From Oscillospiraceae bacterium (GTDB lineage Bacteria > Bacillota > Clostridia > Oscillospirales > Oscillospiraceae), in assembly GCA_031272845.1 (NCBI GenBank), contig JAISTA010000228.1:1-6750 (forward strand): 6,750 nt of DNA. Direction: 5' to 3'. The notes below the pieces were generated by a model. The model was given only the letters and a program-made list of their open reading frames with translations. It was not told the origin of the DNA and did not search any database. The position numbers and the translations under genes are program-made. Shown one piece after another: positions 5,502-6,750 of the stretch. Every line of letters starts with the position of its first letter. Position 1 is the first letter of the stretch.

Positions 5502-5538
5502 TGATAATAAATATTTTTTATAATATTTTTACTTATCA
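5502..5538. promoter_or_regulatory. AT-rich inverted repeat in the leader of the minus-strand operon
   Basis: AAATATT (5509-5515) and AATATTT (5522-5528) are exact reverse complements, flanked by TGATAA (5502-5507) and TTATCA (5533-5538), also reverse complements but unequally spaced. The element covers the expected transcription start and overlaps the -10 hexamer, where a repressor could act. TGATAAT is the 7-mer of Fur-type boxes, but the halves are too far apart for the standard 7-1-7 arrangement. In an AT-rich spacer such symmetry can also arise by chance. Confidence 0.35.
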
Positions 5539-5563
5539 TAGCACAGTTCGGACAAAAAATCAA
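5535..5563 (-). promoter_or_regulatory. Sigma-A-type promoter of the minus-strand operon
   Basis: Reading leftwards, TTGATT (5563-5558) and TATGAT (5540-5535) are separated by 17 bp, and TGC directly before the -10 makes an extended -10. The hexamers match consensus at 4/6 and 5/6. Initiation near 5528 would give a leader of about 44 nt before the SD-equipped ATG at 5484. It lies in the only clearly AT-rich spacer of the window and probably drives the genes leftward through cobT and perhaps cobU. Confidence 0.7.
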
Positions 5564-5622
5564 TAGAATAATTTATAGCGCCGCAATTTTCGGCAACAGT
5601 CTTTAGCAGGAGAACAATCAAG

Positions 5623-5913
5623 TTGGCAGACGCAAAATTCTTTATAAAGCCCTCGCTCGGCACACAAATCGAGGCTCGTGTTACAATGTTTGACGATGAA
5701 ATGACAGGCATTGTCGGAACTCTTACCGACAAGGAGGAGAAAGCCGTCGAAAACGCGATGTGTTTACTGTTTTCGGAGGAAATGTCGCTGCTGGACCGCC
5801 GGTTTACGGATTCGGACGGTCAGTTCCTGTTCGGCCCGCTAAAGCCGGACGAGCTGTATATCATCAAAATACATAAGTCAGACACGGCGGTGCGTCTGCT
5901 GTACGTGGAGTAA
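5623..5913 (+). CDS. Small protein with carboxypeptidase-regulatory-like (prealbumin-fold) domain
   Basis: This 96-residue protein starts at TTG (5623), with AGGAG ten bases upstream. Residues about 29-82 fit the CarboxypepD_reg pattern of a beta-sandwich: GIVGTLTDKEEKAVENAMCL, then FTDSDGQFLFGPLKPDELYIIKI. The first 28 residues (ADAKFFIKPSLGTQIEARVT) contain no hydrophobic signal sequence, so it is probably cytoplasmic, unlike most proteins with this fold, which are exported. Catalytic residues are not expected. It is transcribed divergently from the minus-strand operon across a 138-bp spacer; no strong promoter of its own is visible. Role unknown; a structural or spore-associated function is only suggested by its neighbour spoVAE. 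Confidence 0.75.
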   Translation: MADAKFFIKPSLGTQIEARVTMFDDEMTGIVGTLTDKEEKAVENAMCLLFSEEMSLLDRRFTDSDGQFLFGPLKPDELYIIKIHKSDTAVRLLYVE

Positions 5914-6064
5914 CGCCTTAAAGCGCGGGCTCAGTCTGCCCTCCGGCGGCAAGGCGCGGGCTTGCGGCGTGAGAATCGGACGCGGTTTTCCGCTTTATAA
6001 CGCAAAGGGCGCAAAAACACGTATGCGGTTCCGCGCCCTTTGCCGCGCCTCCGCTTCGGAAAAT
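5914..6064. other. Spacer between the 96-residue gene and spoVAE
   Basis: I see no gene here. It contains a short direct repeat GCGCGGGCT (5923-5931 and 5954-5962), a small GCGG-TTTT-CCGC hairpin (5982-5993) and the strong hairpin at 6002-6043. No hairpin is followed by a T-run, so the end of the upstream transcript is uncertain. Confidence 0.5.
6002..6043. repeat. Perfect 11-bp hairpin upstream of spoVAE
   Basis: GCAAAGGGCGC (6002-6012) pairs exactly with GCGCCCTTTGC (6033-6043) around a 20-base loop. Further out, GCTTTATA (5992-5999) is the reverse complement of TATAAAGC (6066-6073), so the whole 5992-6073 stretch is a nested quasi-palindrome whose outer right arm overlaps the candidate spoVAE -35 element. 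There is no T-run on either side. Confidence 0.75.
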
Positions 6065-6094
6065 GTATAAAGCACTCCTGTCTTTCGCAGAATA
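6065..6094 (+). promoter_or_regulatory. Candidate forespore (sigma-G-type) promoter for spoVAE
   Basis: GTATA (6065-6069) fits the B. subtilis sigma-G -35 pattern GHATR. Exactly 18 bp later CAGAATA (6088-6094) matches the -10 pattern CATNHTA at six of seven positions. Initiation near 6101 would leave a leader of about 44 nt before the spoVAE start. The consensus is quoted from memory of B. subtilis work; spoVA genes are known sigma-G targets there. Confidence 0.45.
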
Positions 6095-6144
6095 TAGCCA
6101 TATAGTCCACCGCGCGGTAATATCTCCGCGTGATCGGAGGCAGT

Positions 6145-6510
6145 ATGAATGTATTCGTCTCGTTCCTGAAATGCTTTCTTGTCGGCGGCGTTTTTTGCAT
6201 CATCGGCCAGATACTTATTGACAAAACAAAGCTAACCCCCGCAAGGATCCTGACGGGGTACGTCGTCGCGGGCGTAGTCCTCGGCTTTCTCGGCATATAC
6301 AAGCCGATTGCGGATTTCGGGCAGGCGGGCGCGTCGGTTCCTCTCACCGGCTTTGGCTACACCCTGTCCGAGGGAATAAAAAAAGCTGTCGCCGAAAAAG
6401 GACTGCTCGGCGTTTTCACGGGCGGCTTTGCCGCCTGTGCGGCGGGTCTCACGGCGGCGGTCGCGTTTTCCCTAATCGCAAGCTTTATCGTAAAGGCAAA
6501 GGAAAAATAG
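6145..6510 (+). CDS. spoVAE: SpoVAE: stage V sporulation protein AE (SpoVAC/SpoVAEB family)
   Basis: SpoVA proteins form the inner-membrane channel that moves calcium-dipicolinic acid into the developing forespore and out at germination. The 121-residue product matches SpoVAE/SpoVAEB throughout: FLKCFLVGGVFCIIGQILID (residues 7-26), KTKLTPARIL at 27-36, a second helix at about 38-52, the conserved IADFGQAGASVPLTGFG at 55-71, and a last hydrophobic stretch at about 87-115 before the basic end KAKEK. KTKLTPARIL is characteristic of SpoVAE rather than its paralogue SpoVAC. The ATG at 6145 follows GGAGG (6136-6140) by only four bases; an in-frame GTG at 6130 lies before the SD and is unlikely. 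SpoVAC and SpoVAD, its usual operon partners, are not adjacent. It is a single-gene unit closed by the stem-loop at 6539-6582. Confidence 0.93.
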   Translation: MNVFVSFLKCFLVGGVFCIIGQILIDKTKLTPARILTGYVVAGVVLGFLGIYKPIADFGQAGASVPLTGFGYTLSEGIKKAVAEKGLLGVFTGGFAACAAGLTAAVAFSLIASFIVKAKEK

Positions 6511-6538
6511 CGCGGCAGCTATAGCCGCTCCGCATAAA

Positions 6539-6582
6539 AAACACCCCGGCGGGATATTTCGCTTCATCCCGCCGGGGCGTTT
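6539..6582. terminator. Strong shared stem-loop between convergent genes
   Basis: CCCCGGCGGGA (6544-6554) pairs perfectly with TCCCGCCGGGG (6567-6577) around a 12-base loop, with CAAA/TTTG-like pairs continuing past one mismatch. On the minus strand the stem is followed by TGTTTTTTATG, a good intrinsic terminator for the gene entering from the right. On the plus strand the T-run is short (GTTTACTG), so it serves spoVAE less well but probably acts in both directions. Confidence 0.88.
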
Positions 6583-6608
6583 ACTGTATTGTCCGCACAA
6601 CAGAGCGG

Positions 6609-6750
6609 CTAAATCGTCAGCACGCCGTTTTCGACCTTGAATACAAGATACTCCGCGCCGTCTATCGTCTCGGGCGTTCCGAGGCAAAATATCGGCATAA
6701 GCGCAAACGGCTTGTCGTCCGCCACCTCCGCCGCTATGTACACAACGCCC
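6609..6750 (-). CDS. 3' end of an unrecognised gene running off the right edge
   Basis: An open frame with no start inside the window enters at the right edge (first full codon at 6749) and ends at TAG (6611-6609), giving 46 C-terminal residues: GVVYIAAEVADDKPFALMPI, FCLGTPETIDGAEYLVF and KVENGVLTI. GC-rich third positions and the terminator immediately downstream support a real gene. The alternating hydrophobic pattern suggests beta strands. I do not recognise the family. Confidence 0.7.
   Translation of the reverse strand, partial: GVVYIAAEVADDKPFALMPIFCLGTPETIDGAEYLVFKVENGVLTI

Overview
The window looks like a chromosomal segment from a spore-forming, moderately GC-rich member of the Clostridia (Firmicutes), possibly an Oscillospiraceae-like gut organism. 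The evidence is a spore-specific spoVAE gene, Shine-Dalgarno (SD) sequences of the AGGAG/GGAG type, TTG and GTG starts, and clostridial-type versions of CobU, CobT, a DtxR-family regulator and a nitroreductase. The assignment below class level is inference.

Right-to-left block (minus strand, about 5563 down to 244). A good promoter (TTGATT, 17 bp, extended-10 TGC-TATGAT) faces left. It precedes eight closely packed genes: a four-helix membrane protein with a C-terminal zinc ribbon, an FMN nitroreductase, a small ABM-fold protein, a DtxR/MntR-type metalloregulator, a short amidohydrolase-superfamily enzyme, a TIM-barrel protein of the AP-endonuclease-2 / xylose-isomerase-like superfamily, cobT and cobU. 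Several junctions overlap or are only 8-14 nt long. The chain from the regulator to cobT is therefore probably one transcript, and cobU follows after a 121-nt gap that holds a striking palindrome.

The most interesting reading is a cobamide (vitamin B12) salvage and remodelling module. The TIM-barrel protein keeps, in order, counterparts of all nine zinc ligands of E. coli endonuclease IV, yet it sits 8 nt upstream of cobT. CbiR, the Akkermansia remodelling enzyme that hydrolyses the phosphoribosyl bond of the nucleotide loop, belongs to this superfamily, so this gene is a strong cbiR candidate. CbiR would strip the lower ligand, CobU would activate the corrinoid to the GDP form, and CobT would activate the replacement base. 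CobS, which joins the two, is not in the window. A headless amidohydrolase of unknown substrate and a metalloregulator are tied to the same transcript. I see no cobalamin riboswitch.

Left-to-right block (plus strand, 5623-6510). A 96-residue protein resembling a cytoplasmic carboxypeptidase-regulatory-like (prealbumin-fold) domain is followed, after about 230 nt of hairpin-containing spacer, by a lone spoVAE. A candidate forespore sigma-G promoter precedes spoVAE, and spoVAC and spoVAD are not beside it. A strong 11-bp GC stem-loop separates spoVAE from the 3' end of a convergent, unrecognised gene that runs off the right edge.

The left edge (1-243) has no gene. It is a cluster of perfect hairpins (11 bp and 14 bp stems) plus a short 12-bp tandem repeat abutting the cobU stop codon, and probably belongs to a dispersed non-coding repeat family.
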